Source: Bin55 sp964572845 (GTDB lineage: Bacteria; Pseudomonadota; Gammaproteobacteria; Pseudomonadales; Azotimanducaceae). From it: a stretch of DNA of 64,000 nucleotides. Under the pieces are notes generated by a model, which saw only the letters and a list, made by a program, of their open reading frames with translations, was not told the origin of the DNA and searched no databases. Location: NCBI GenBank assembly GCA_964572845.1, contig CAZNFX010000006.1, positions 194,750 through 258,749 on the forward strand, read 5' to 3'. Positions 51,986 through 60,798 of this stretch are shown here, one piece after another (position 1 is the first letter of the stretch; each line of letters opens with the position of its first letter). A program made the position numbers and the translations under genes.

Positions 51986-52549
51986 TTACGTGGATTCGAC
52001 GCGATCCACTTTGAGCTCTTTCAGGCTAGCGGCAATGTCTTCCGCCGTGGTTTCAACTTTCACGCTTCGATCGATCTTGAGAATCTTGCCGTCCGTTCCA
52101 ATGTAGTAGGTATGACGATTGGGAATGTTCCACTTGCTCATCATGACTCCGTACTTGCTTGCAACTTCCTTTGTAGTATCAGAGAGAATTGGGAAGTCCG
52201 CGGAGTACTTCTCGGCAAACTTAGTGTTGTCTTCCACGGTGTCAACACTGATCATGAAGTACGTGACGTTGTACTCGCGGATCATATCTCCGTTCTTGGC
52301 TATCGACTTGCACTGAGCAGTGCAACCCGGCGTATCAGCTCTAGGAAACCAAGCAAGTACAACGGGTCCTTCCTTCAGAACTTCGGACAGCTTGTATTCG
52401 TTGCCGTCACTCGCGGGAAGATTGAAATCTGGAGCTTCGTCTCCCACCTCTAGCGAGACTTGGTCTTCGGATTCGCCGGCGTTGAGTTGGCCCAAAAGAG
52501 CAAGGGGTAGGGTGGCAAGTCCTGCGAGGGCTAATCGTATTCTTCGCAT
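51986..52549 (-). CDS. Secreted Bcp/Prx-like peroxiredoxin
   Basis: Thiol peroxidase of the AhpC/TSA family. The 187-residue protein begins with a signal peptide (about 1-24: MRRIRLALAGLATLPLALLG), so it should act in the periplasm. The active-site segment PRADTPGCTAQC has the peroxidatic cysteine and a second cysteine four residues later. DFPILSDTTKEVASKYGV and NRHTYYIGTDGKI follow, as in Bcp proteins. It is upstream of the TonB receptor on the same strand and downstream of pdxJ. Confidence 0.9.
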   Translation of the reverse strand: MRRIRLALAGLATLPLALLGQLNAGESEDQVSLEVGDEAPDFNLPASDGNEYKLSEVLKEGPVVLAWFPRADTPGCTAQCKSIAKNGDMIREYNVTYFMISVDTVEDNTKFAEKYSADFPILSDTTKEVASKYGVMMSKWNIPNRHTYYIGTDGKILKIDRSVKVETTAEDIAASLKELKVDRVEST

Positions 52550-52625
52550 ATCGCGTTCTCAATTGAAAGTAATTGGAAGCGCAAATTTTAAGCACATCGC
52601 GCACGCAGCGACTTAATTCCGTCGA

Positions 52626-53414
52626 TCAGGACGAGTTAGAAGCTTCCTGAATTGCCGCTAGGTATAGTTGAACTATGCTTTTCAAGCCGTGTTCGAGGGC
52701 GTCGGAGACTAAAGCATGGCCAATGGACACCTCAGCGACGGGAACCTGAGAACAGAAATGGGCGACGTTGGTTAGATCGAGATCATGGCCAGCATTTACG
52801 ACCAATCCTTGGCCAAGTGCGCTTTCGGCCGCAACACGATATTGATCGAGGCACTTTTGTGCATACTCGCTGTTCAATCCGCTCTGCAAAACCATCTCGC
52901 ACCAGGGTCCAGTGAATAGTTCGATGCGATCGGCTCCACAATCGCAAGCGCGTTTGACCATAAGAGGGTCAGGATCTAGAAATAGGCTAACTCGAGAGCC
53001 GATTTCATGAATTCGGCGAATGTATGTACGAACGCTCTCAAAATGTACTTCGTTGCTTAGATCCCAGCCGTGGTCTGACGTGAGTTGCGTTGCGTCGTCG
53101 GGCACGAGAGTACATTGGGTAGGGCAGGTGTCCTCGACGAGCTCGAGAAACCCTGGATAGCCATTGGGCAATTGTCCCACGCTGGGATTTCCCTCAATGT
53201 TGTATTCGACGTTCAATTCCCGAACAAGCTCGGAGAGCGCATACACGTCAGCAGGCCGTATATGGCGTTGGTCTGATCTTGGATGGACAGTAATCCCGTG
53301 CGCTCCGGCTTCTATGATGGCTCTGGAGCAGTGAATTAGATCTGGTCGGTCTCCGTCCCGTGCATTGCGCAGCCACGCGATTTTGTTTACGTTTACGGAC
53401 AGTGCAGTCGTCAC
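52626..53414 (-). CDS. pdxJ: Pyridoxine 5'-phosphate synthase PdxJ
   Basis: Condenses 1-deoxyxylulose 5-phosphate with 3-amino-2-oxopropyl phosphate in vitamin B6 synthesis. The GTG at 53414 gives TALSVNVNKIAWLRNARD at the N-terminus, matching the family; GTGA overlaps the stop of the small upstream gene. Other motifs are AGAHGITVHPRSDQRHI, FNIEGNPS-like VEYNIEGNPS, CTLVPD and VNAGHDLDLTN. The product is 262 residues (E. coli 243). recO and acpS, the common neighbours, are absent. Confidence 0.94.
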   Translation of the reverse strand: MTTALSVNVNKIAWLRNARDGDRPDLIHCSRAIIEAGAHGITVHPRSDQRHIRPADVYALSELVRELNVEYNIEGNPSVGQLPNGYPGFLELVEDTCPTQCTLVPDDATQLTSDHGWDLSNEVHFESVRTYIRRIHEIGSRVSLFLDPDPLMVKRACDCGADRIELFTGPWCEMVLQSGLNSEYAQKCLDQYRVAAESALGQGLVVNAGHDLDLTNVAHFCSQVPVAEVSIGHALVSDALEHGLKSIVQLYLAAIQEASNSS

Positions 53415-53713
53415 GGCTGCTTTGCGGCGTCTTTCGAGTGACGTCCCACATAACCAAGTACGAATCCAATTCCAAACGCGCCCAAGCCCACCAACGCCAG
53501 AGCCCAACGTTGTGCAACGCGCACACGATCGAGGTGCGAATTAAGTTCGGCGAGCTCTGTGCGGAGACGTTCGTTGAGCGAGACGGCTTCTGCATGTCTT
53601 TGTGCCAATTGGCTCGGGGTCGCATCGTCTTGACCCGCAACCGGAAGCGTACACAGACACAGCAGAATCGAGAATGCGACAACTCGAATGTGACCGGCTG
53701 ACATGTAGATCAT
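53411..53713 (-). CDS. Small exported coiled-coil protein with C-terminal membrane anchor
   Basis: About 100 residues: a signal peptide (ending near PVAGQ), a short predicted coiled coil (AQRHAEAVSLNERLRTELAE), and a C-terminal transmembrane helix (about 74-92, WALALVGLGAFGIGFVLGY) followed by a basic tail. The helix-anchor end resembles that of TIGR04211/YgiM-type SH3 proteins, but there is no SH3 domain, so I call it only by structure. Alternative start ATG at 53704. It is 13 bases after yciB and overlaps pdxJ by 4 bases. Confidence 0.7.
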   Translation of the reverse strand: MIYMSAGHIRVVAFSILLCLCTLPVAGQDDATPSQLAQRHAEAVSLNERLRTELAELNSHLDRVRVAQRWALALVGLGAFGIGFVLGYVGRHSKDAAKQP

Positions 53714-53726
53714 GAGCTCGACATAC

Positions 53727-54272
53727 TCAGCCTGATTCGATGTCCTTGAACTTGCCCAAGATTGCGAGATATATCGCCATTGCGATGGCGAACAACACGG
53801 GCCATATGAAAATGGATGCCATTCGGTACACAACCCAGATTTCTTCGCTGAACGTGTATGCCACAAAAAGGTTGGTCGATCCGGAAAGAAACATTCCTAC
53901 TCCAAGAATCAGTGCTTGATGCCTCCAAATGGTGTCAGAAAGTTTGACGTAGTCGCCTACAAGCCATTTGAGGACATTCTTTCGGCCGAGAAATTGATTG
54001 GTGAGCAAGATTGCACTGAGTATCCACGAAACGACAGTAGGCTTCCACTTGATGAAGATTGGGTTTTGCAATGCTATGGTCAGTGTGCCCGAAATAAAGG
54101 CGACGACGAGAACCACCCACATCATTTTTGTAATGGGCCACTTGAATATCCAATACACAATGAATTGCAATGCAACGGCGATCATGAGCGCGGCGGTGGC
54201 GTAGTAGATGCCCGCCACGAAGTAGACGACGAAGAACACTGCCGCAGGGGCAAACTCTTTGAATTGGTTCAT
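53727..54272 (-). CDS. yciB: Inner-membrane septation protein YciB (IspZ family)
   Basis: A polytopic inner-membrane protein linked to cell-envelope synthesis. The 181-residue protein (E. coli 179) has about five hydrophobic helices and family motifs QNPIFIKWKPTVVSWI and NVLKWLVGDYVKLSDTIW. The usual neighbours (yciA, yciI) are absent; instead a small coiled-coil protein and pdxJ follow. Confidence 0.93.
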   Translation of the reverse strand: MNQFKEFAPAAVFFVVYFVAGIYYATAALMIAVALQFIVYWIFKWPITKMMWVVLVVAFISGTLTIALQNPIFIKWKPTVVSWILSAILLTNQFLGRKNVLKWLVGDYVKLSDTIWRHQALILGVGMFLSGSTNLFVAYTFSEEIWVVYRMASIFIWPVLFAIAMAIYLAILGKFKDIESG

Positions 54273-54544
54273 TCCGGAAGAGGAGTGGTGGACTGTATTT
54301 CTGGGAAGAATTTTAGAAGGTCGATGGAGTTTGGTTCAACACTTCGCGTCCAGGGCAGTATTCGCAGTCGGTATTCCCATATGCTGAATTTGAGTGGCGT
54401 GCCGTTGTGTAAGCGGGAAAGCTCCCTTTGATCCATCGAGATTGCACATACAATATGAAACCTGTTGTGAGATTGGTTGTCCTTGGAATAGTACAAACCG
54501 TTTGAAAGACAATGCGATTCTGGACTAGCGATACTGAGAGTTTC

Positions 54545-55303
54545 ATGACGCAATTGGGAATTGTCGCCTTGGCGACGTTTGTGTTTCTAATTGTGAACAC
54601 CACAAGTGCACAGGTCGTTTCTGACTCTTCACAGAATGACGAGATGAACGACCTGAAGGACACAAACTTATCAGAAGAGACATTGGAAGTCGAAAGCGGT
54701 GAGGAGGTCAAGCCACCTTCGATTCCGACCGAGATAATGGAAGAGATTGTCGTGACAGGACAACAACCTGAATTTCCCAATTTACAAACTTTCGCGGACC
54801 GGCACTTAGTACACAATCGCGGTGAGTTCTACTACCGGACAAGACAATACAAGAAGGCGTTTCCGTACTTGCTCGCCTCGGCCAAACAGGGATTCAAGAT
54901 GGCACAGGCCCGGCTGGGATTCATCTACCAGCAAGGATTGGGTGAGGTCCCCCGCGACGCATGGCGGGCTATGGGATGGCTCGGTGTCGCGGCGTCGGAG
55001 GATACCGACCCCCAAATCCGAAACTACTACAGAAAGCAGCTAAGAAAGATACCCGAAGAATTGCTTCCCGCTGTGGAAGCCGTAGTTGCTGCGTATGTGG
55101 AGCGATATGGCCCGGACGCGACTGGCATGGATTGCATCATGTCTCGTCCAGCAGGATCCCACATTGCACGAATGGCCTGCAACTTCAAAGCCGAATTCGC
55201 ACTGCAGGATGTTTCAAGCATGCTTGAAGGAAACAGCACCGGTGCGATACCTGTTGGACCAACTGGCGATTTGACGGGTTCGTCCCCCACAGGCGGGAAT
55301 TGA
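54545..55303 (+). CDS. Exported Sel1-like protein, paralog 1
   Basis: Signal peptide (ATG at 54545, with GAGAG upstream, ending near NTTSAQ; an upstream ATG at 54512 adds an acidic stretch that would spoil it). An acidic linker carries EEIVVTGQ, resembling the TonB-box/plug start of TonB receptors. The core has a Sel1-like repeat, KKAFPYLLASAKQGFKMAQA and GFIYQQGLG, then MGWLGVAASEDTDPQIRNYY, and a C-terminal segment with two cysteines (TGMDC and MACNF). No catalytic residues. Function unknown. First of three tandem paralogs in this region. Confidence 0.72.
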   Translation: MTQLGIVALATFVFLIVNTTSAQVVSDSSQNDEMNDLKDTNLSEETLEVESGEEVKPPSIPTEIMEEIVVTGQQPEFPNLQTFADRHLVHNRGEFYYRTRQYKKAFPYLLASAKQGFKMAQARLGFIYQQGLGEVPRDAWRAMGWLGVAASEDTDPQIRNYYRKQLRKIPEELLPAVEAVVAAYVERYGPDATGMDCIMSRPAGSHIARMACNFKAEFALQDVSSMLEGNSTGAIPVGPTGDLTGSSPTGGN

Positions 55304-55461
55304 CGGAACGGCATGCGAATTGGCCGGACTGTCTATAGAGGCCCTGCATCAAACAGGTTTCGCTAGAACTGCCGTAGAAGGTTAAGAGACTTCAGATAAG
55401 GCTTGTTGGCACGTCGGTCCACGCGATCGTCAACTAGCTCTCTTCGAGACGTAGGGTACAA

Positions 55462-56205
55462 ATGATTCGTCCGTCAATACTGCTTGTGTTTCCGTTACTT
55501 TGGCCGGCTCCTTTTGGGGTCGGCCAGATCATTGGCGACGAGTCTCCAGAGAATGCAACGGCGTCAGCAGACGAATCTGTTGAGTACGAGAGCACAACGA
55601 TGGAAGAACAGGTTGTAACAGAAGTCAGAAGGGTCATTGAAAACGCCTTTTCGTTCAATGATTTCCATCAGGTCAACGACCGGGGCGAGTACTACTATCG
55701 AATTGGACGCTACAAGGACGCATTCCCCTACTTGCTTGCATCGGCCAAACGTGGGTTCAAAGTTGCGCAAGCTCAAGTTGGCTACATCTATCTGACTGGA
55801 CAGGGAGTAATCAAACCTAGCAAAGCTACAGCACTGGGATGGTTGGGTGTTGCGGCGTCTCCAAAGTCAGATCCCGAAATTAAGAACTACTACAAAGACC
55901 TATTGAAAACCATTCCGGAGCACCTCAAACCCAAGCTCGAGCTGGTCGTTCAAGACTTTATCGCCAAGTATGGAACCGAAGCCACGGGCATGAGTTGCGA
56001 TCACATACGCCGAGCTGGCACGCATGTTTCCGACTTGAAGTGTAATTTCGAAGGAGAGTTCGAGCACCGCGACGCTTTGTTTCAGGATTGGCTTAGTACT
56101 GGATTCGACCAGGCATTAACACCCTACGGAACCGGTCCAGGAGCAGGTGCAGACTCGCTTTCTGCACCGAGTGCAGGAGGTGGCGCCCCTGCTGGTGGAG
56201 GCTAG
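55462..56205 (+). CDS. Exported Sel1-like protein, paralog 2
   Basis: A 247-residue paralog. The signal peptide is followed by an acidic linker with EEQVVTEVRR, a diverged version of the EEIVVTG-like motif. The core is well kept: EYYYRIGRYKDAFPYLLASA, VGYIYLTGQG, LGWLGVAASPKSDPEIKNYY and the cysteine pair TGMSC and LKCNF. The C-terminal tail is rich in glycine, alanine and proline. TAGGGT precedes the ATG at 55462. Confidence 0.72.
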   Translation: MIRPSILLVFPLLWPAPFGVGQIIGDESPENATASADESVEYESTTMEEQVVTEVRRVIENAFSFNDFHQVNDRGEYYYRIGRYKDAFPYLLASAKRGFKVAQAQVGYIYLTGQGVIKPSKATALGWLGVAASPKSDPEIKNYYKDLLKTIPEHLKPKLELVVQDFIAKYGTEATGMSCDHIRRAGTHVSDLKCNFEGEFEHRDALFQDWLSTGFDQALTPYGTGPGAGADSLSAPSAGGGAPAGGG

Positions 56206-56344
56206 TCGGCGCTAGACCTGTCTGGGTGGGATCCAGACTACCTTCTATTAAGCGATCATAGTCCTGTATTGCCCTAGCCGCAAAGGCAAAAAGGGTGTGA
56301 TTTCAAGTTAGAATCAAGCACGAACATCCAACCTCGGCATTGAG

Positions 56345-57160
56345 ATGATCCATCTTGGCTGTCGCCACACGAATCCACTGTTTCGGGTGATCATGTTCGC
56401 ATCGCTACTGTTCTGTGCTGCGACTCACGCTCAAGACAGATCCGAGTCCCTCCAAGAGACCACAGGTCAAGAAAGTCTGGAGGAAATGGTGATTACGGGG
56501 ATTCAGGAAGATGTGCTACACGCCTTCCAATTCGACGACTTTCATGAAGTGAACCGTACCGGCGAATACTACTACATGACACGTCAGTACAAGAAGGCGT
56601 TTCCTTACCTGCTGGCTTCGGCCAAGCGAGGATTCAAGATGGCGCAAGCTCGAGTTGGCTACATCTATCTCAATGGATTGGGTGAAGTCGAGAAGAGTTT
56701 CTCAACGGGAATCGGATGGCTCGGTGTTGCCGCTGAACCTCGCTCAGATCCGCAGATCAAGAACTACTTCAAGAAAATCATGCAAAAGCTGCCTGAAAAT
56801 CTCAAATCACAGGTGAAGGAAGTCGTAGCTGCCTATGTGGAGCAATACGGTCCGGAAGCCACCGGCATGAGTTGCATCCATACACGTATTGCCGGGACAC
56901 ACATTTCTAAGCTCACATGCAATTTCAAGAAGGAATTTGCATTGCGCGATGCTTTGTTCCAGGATTGGATGAGCACCGCTTTCGATGAGACTGCAGGTCC
57001 TTTTGGGACAGGAATCGATGCGACCGCAATCAACGTTACCTCGCCAGATGCGGGGGGCGTCCTGAGCATCACAACGAACAGTCAAGGACGAGACGCCGGA
57101 CTCAGCACCAGCAATCTGGGTAGTGGGACGAATTCAGGAGGCTCTGACGGTTCCCAATAA
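56345..57160 (+). CDS. Exported Sel1-like protein, paralog 3
   Basis: A 271-residue paralog, with signal peptide, LEEMVITGIQED (EEVVVTG-like), EYYYMTRQYKKAFPYLLASA, VGYIYLNGLG, IGWLGVAAEPRSDPQIKNYF, and the cysteine pair TGMSC and LTCNF. The C-terminal extension is glycine-, serine- and threonine-rich. The spacing between conserved blocks is the same as in paralogs 1 and 2, so these are tandem duplicates. Confidence 0.72.
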   Translation: MIHLGCRHTNPLFRVIMFASLLFCAATHAQDRSESLQETTGQESLEEMVITGIQEDVLHAFQFDDFHEVNRTGEYYYMTRQYKKAFPYLLASAKRGFKMAQARVGYIYLNGLGEVEKSFSTGIGWLGVAAEPRSDPQIKNYFKKIMQKLPENLKSQVKEVVAAYVEQYGPEATGMSCIHTRIAGTHISKLTCNFKKEFALRDALFQDWMSTAFDETAGPFGTGIDATAINVTSPDAGGVLSITTNSQGRDAGLSTSNLGSGTNSGGSDGSQ

Positions 57161-57258
57161 CCTACTGTGCAAGTAGCTTTGCAGGTACTAAGAGCTAGAT
57201 GGGCAAGACACTTTGCGGCTTGCCATCATGGCTGGGTGGCTGCAATTTGATCGACCCC

Positions 57259-57975
57259 TTATGCGGGAATTAGATCAGCACCGTTCTGTGAAACCAGGTT
57301 TTGCGGTGTACCGCTGACGACAACTAAAGCACGATTGCCGTTGCGGGCGACTACGATTCCATTGGCACCAGTTTCCGCCTTGAGTTTTTCTCCCAATTGC
57401 GGATTGCCGTCTTTGATCTCAAATCGTTGGGCTCGTCTCTTTACGGCTCCACGATGTTGTGCTCGTGCGACGACTTCTTGTCCGAGGTAGCAGCCTTTGG
57501 TGAAGTCCACTGCACCATGGTCAGTGAGCCCCAGCATTTGCGGTAGAAACAAGCCGCTGGTCTTGGAAGTTACTAGCGGCATTTCCGCATCAACAGTTAG
57601 GGTGGGCCAGTTGCTGTTCTCAGAATCGTGGATTTTGAGCTGCCATTGCATGGGCTGAAGGATTGTGCCTAAGGCGGTCGGCTGAGTGGTGCAATCCAGG
57701 GACTGATCCAATTTCCGGCAGTTGGACTTCGAAAAAACCATGTAGCGTCGAAGATGTCGCTCAATCTCCGTCAGCAGCGAGTCGTGCATTACCAATGACA
57801 CGCATTCGGTGGTACCGTATACCCAACCGTTCGACAATACTCGCCCCTTTATGTCGGTCAAGGCCATGAGCATCGCCTTGGACTCATTGATATTGTCCAA
57901 GTCTGCGGTAATGTAGCCTTGCAGGAACGCCGCTGCGTCTGTACCTTCTACTTCTAGGATGCCAATGTTTCCCAT
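57259..57975 (-). CDS. ygfZ: Folate-binding Fe-S cluster repair protein YgfZ/GcvT-like
   Basis: Tetrahydrofolate-binding protein needed for some iron-sulfur enzymes. The family signature KGCYLGQEVVAR, with its cysteine, is followed by a conserved QHRG. The protein is 238 residues, shorter than E. coli YgfZ (326), with a reduced C-terminal barrel. It is divergent from sdhE, as in many gammaproteobacteria. Confidence 0.9.
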   Translation of the reverse strand: MGNIGILEVEGTDAAAFLQGYITADLDNINESKAMLMALTDIKGRVLSNGWVYGTTECVSLVMHDSLLTEIERHLRRYMVFSKSNCRKLDQSLDCTTQPTALGTILQPMQWQLKIHDSENSNWPTLTVDAEMPLVTSKTSGLFLPQMLGLTDHGAVDFTKGCYLGQEVVARAQHRGAVKRRAQRFEIKDGNPQLGEKLKAETGANGIVVARNGNRALVVVSGTPQNLVSQNGADLIPA

Positions 57976-58082
57976 CGTTTGAGTTTAGCAAAGAAAACTG
58001 GAGGTCTCGTTACGTCTGGTTGTCCGTTGCCGCATCACGGCTTGGTGCTTTCCAACGGCATGATTGGATGCTCTTGCCTGCT

Positions 58083-58352
58083 ATGACCGTATCGAACAAG
58101 GACATGAAGCGATTGGTGATTTGGCGATCGCGGCGCGGAATGTTGGAGTTGGATGCACTCCTTTGTCCGTTCGCAAAGCATCGCTACGAACAGCTGCCTA
58201 GTGCGGAGCGGACCGCTTTCGAGAGTCTTCTTGAAATGGATGATGTACACATCCTTGAATATGTGCAGCGACCCAGCGAAGCGGGAGAATTCGAGGAAAT
58301 AATCAATGAAATCTTGAGGTACCGTTTGCTCTGCAGGAGCAACTCCGGCTAA
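58083..58352 (+). CDS. sdhE: Succinate dehydrogenase flavinylation factor SdhE
   Basis: Helps attach FAD to SdhA. The ATG at 58083 gives 89 residues (E. coli 88) and places the RGMLELD motif (family RGxxExD) near the N-terminus, in WRSRRGMLELDALLCPF. A longer reading from 58020 would add unmatched residues. It is followed by nadB on the opposite strand; ygfX is not present. Confidence 0.92.
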   Translation: MTVSNKDMKRLVIWRSRRGMLELDALLCPFAKHRYEQLPSAERTAFESLLEMDDVHILEYVQRPSEAGEFEEIINEILRYRLLCRSNSG

Positions 58353-58384
58353 GTGTTTCTTCCAATCTTGGCGATCGGTGGCCT

Positions 58385-60022
58385 CTAGCCAATCGCGGCG
58401 GACCTAGCAGGCTGAAAGACATCCAGCGGGTCACGTCGTGGATGCAAAACGCTTGGAACGCCGCGGACGTTGGTTTGCGGATAGTCAATCGTGTAGTGTA
58501 GACCACGGCTCTCCTTACGCCAATGCGCTGAACGAACCATGAGATCCGCGACGAGTATGAGGTTGCGCAGTTCCAACAGATCGCTGTTGACACGATAGTT
58601 CGAGTAGTAGTCGTACACTTCGTTCTTCAAGAGCTCTATTCGCCTTGATGCCCGCTCCAAGCGCTTGTCGGTCCGAACGATCCCCATGTAATTCCACATG
58701 AATCGACGCAGTTCAGACCAGTTTTGAGCAAGAACGACGTCCTCGTCGGAGTTGGTGACCTTGCTCTCGTCCCAATCGGGAAGCGTCTCACTCCTGCTGT
58801 CCAGAGCTCGGTACTGGGAAAGTATGTGTCTCGAGCATGTCAGGGCAAACACCAAGCACTCCAGCAAGGAGTTGCTCGCTAGTCTGTTTGCGCCGTGCAA
58901 TCCCGTGCATGCAGTCTCTCCGATTGCATATAGGCCAGTTATGTCGGTCGATCCATGGCGGTCTACTAGTATTCCACCGCATGTATAGTGTGCGGCGGGA
59001 ACTATCGGGACGGGATCGGTAGCCATGTCTATACCGACAGACTTCAATTTTCGGTGTATTTGAGGAAAACGGTCTTCGATTCTTGAACGCGGAAGATGAG
59101 TGACATCAAGATGCACGCACTCGATTCCCAATCGCTTCATCTCAAAGTCAATGGCTCGTGCCACGATGTCGCGTGGAGCCAATTCGCACCTCGAATCGAA
59201 TCGATGCATGAATCGTTCTCCATCAGGCAGGATGAGACGACCGCCCTCCCCACGGACGGCTTCTGAAATCAGGAACGAGCGTGCGTCTTGGTGAAAGAGG
59301 CAGGTTGGATGGAATTGATTGAACTCCATATTCGAGACGCGGCACCCAGCACGATAGCCGATGGCGATTCCATCTCCCGTTGCGCTGTCTGGGTTGCTTG
59401 TGTATTTGTAGACCTTGGAAGCACCTCCTGTTGCAAGAATCACGCAAGGGGCAGCGACAGTCTCGACACTACCCAACTTTCGGTTGTAGACATAAGCGCC
59501 AAAGACACGTTGGTCGGTCCGCCCAAGCTTTGCACTGGTAACGAGATCAATCACGACTCGATCAGTTCGGATCTCGATGTTGGGATGGTTACTAGCATGC
59601 TCAATCAACTTTGAGGAAATAGCCAAGCCGGTGGCATCTGCTACATGGAGAACGCGTCGGAAACTGTGCGCCCCTTCCTTGGCGAGATGAACGTCGTCCC
59701 CCTCCCTGTCGAACTCGACGCCCAAATTGAGCAAGTTTTCTACTACCTCATTGGCGTTCGCCACCACAAACTCTACGATCTTGGGGTCGCACAACCCGGC
59801 GCCCGCCTTGAGAGTGTCTTGTTCATGCGCCTCCAGAGAGTCTGCAGGATCCCACACAGCGGCTATGCCACCCTGAGCACGATTGGTTGTGCTGCCCTGG
59901 ACACTTTCCTTGGATAGCACAAGAACATTGAGAGAAGGCGCTAGATGCAAAGCGGCACTTAGTCCTGCCGCTCCCGCGCCAACAACTAAGACATCTACTT
60001 GGGATCTAAGGTCCATCGCCAT
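58385..60022 (-). CDS. nadB: L-aspartate oxidase
   Basis: FAD enzyme for the first step of de novo NAD synthesis. The 545-residue protein has VVGAGAAGLSAALHL (FAD), TTNRAQGGIAAV, the active-site segment FLISEAVRGEGGRLI, and HYTCGGILVDRHG and ETACTGLHGANRLASNSL, all typical of NadB. The C-terminal helical bundle is complete. It is divergent from rpoE, as in E. coli. Confidence 0.96.
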   Translation of the reverse strand: MAMDLRSQVDVLVVGAGAAGLSAALHLAPSLNVLVLSKESVQGSTTNRAQGGIAAVWDPADSLEAHEQDTLKAGAGLCDPKIVEFVVANANEVVENLLNLGVEFDREGDDVHLAKEGAHSFRRVLHVADATGLAISSKLIEHASNHPNIEIRTDRVVIDLVTSAKLGRTDQRVFGAYVYNRKLGSVETVAAPCVILATGGASKVYKYTSNPDSATGDGIAIGYRAGCRVSNMEFNQFHPTCLFHQDARSFLISEAVRGEGGRLILPDGERFMHRFDSRCELAPRDIVARAIDFEMKRLGIECVHLDVTHLPRSRIEDRFPQIHRKLKSVGIDMATDPVPIVPAAHYTCGGILVDRHGSTDITGLYAIGETACTGLHGANRLASNSLLECLVFALTCSRHILSQYRALDSRSETLPDWDESKVTNSDEDVVLAQNWSELRRFMWNYMGIVRTDKRLERASRRIELLKNEVYDYYSNYRVNSDLLELRNLILVADLMVRSAHWRKESRGLHYTIDYPQTNVRGVPSVLHPRRDPLDVFQPARSAAIG

Positions 60023-60123
60023 GGTTTAAGCGACATCGGTCAAAGGGTTCATGTTCTTACAATACAACATTTGTACATCTCCAGATCGTGTTGCCCACAC
60101 GGTCTGGGCAAACGGGAAGCACA

Positions 60124-60699
60124 TTGGCAGTCGATACTGACGCTGAGCTGGTCAGGCGCGTTCAAGACGGCGACACCCGCGCCTTCGACATGCTTTTTGA
60201 TCGCTACAAGCATAGGATCCACTCGTTGGTCAGTCGCTTTGTCGACACTCATGAGGACATTGAGGAGATTGTGCAGGAGTCGTTCATTAAGGCCTACAAA
60301 GCCATGCCGCGGTTTCGCGGAGACAGCCAGTTCTACACATGGCTCTATCGCATTGCCGCCAACACGGCGAAGAATTATCTTGCTTCTCGCAGCCGTCGTC
60401 CAGCCACGTCAGACATCGACATTGTTGACGATGCAGCAGTCAATGAAATACCGAATCTGCATGAGACGGACAATCCAGAGAACATTCTTGAGAGCCATGA
60501 GCTGGAACAAATCATCAAACGCGCAATCCAAGAATTGGAACCGGAACTAAAAAGTGCGGTAACACTTCGTGAATATGCTGGTCTAAGTTACGAGCAAATT
60601 GCTGAAATCATGGATTGTCCTGTTGGTACAGTCAGGTCACGTATTTTTCGTGCACGAGAAGCCATTGCCACCAAAATGCGTGCGCGGGAAGGAAACTAG
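60124..60699 (+). CDS. rpoE: RNA polymerase sigma factor RpoE
   Basis: ECF sigma factor for envelope stress. The 191-residue length equals E. coli RpoE when read from the TTG at 60124, which has GGGAAG 5 bases upstream; a longer GTG start at 60088 lacks a matching N-terminus. Region 2 (DIEEIVQESFIKAYKAM, FYTWLYRIAANTAKNYL) and region 4 (AGLSYEQIAEIMDCPVGTV, RIFRAREAI) are strongly conserved. It begins the rse operon and is divergent from nadB. Confidence 0.95.
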   Translation: MAVDTDAELVRRVQDGDTRAFDMLFDRYKHRIHSLVSRFVDTHEDIEEIVQESFIKAYKAMPRFRGDSQFYTWLYRIAANTAKNYLASRSRRPATSDIDIVDDAAVNEIPNLHETDNPENILESHELEQIIKRAIQELEPELKSAVTLREYAGLSYEQIAEIMDCPVGTVRSRIFRAREAIATKMRAREGN

Positions 60700-60798
60700 G
60701 GTGAGAATTCAAAATGGTGGAGTGTACAATTGGTCAATCCTGCCGGCAAACTGCCAACTAGGGGTTGAATGTTTTATGGGTAGAGAGTAAGAATCGTT

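Noticed and set aside
53415..53507. pdxJ extended N-terminal reading
   Set aside because: The extra residues do not match PdxJ; GTGA overlap at 53411-53414 is a normal coupling signal.
60088..60123. rpoE starting at GTG 60088
   Set aside because: The TTG at 60124 has a better ribosome-binding site and gives the exact E. coli length.
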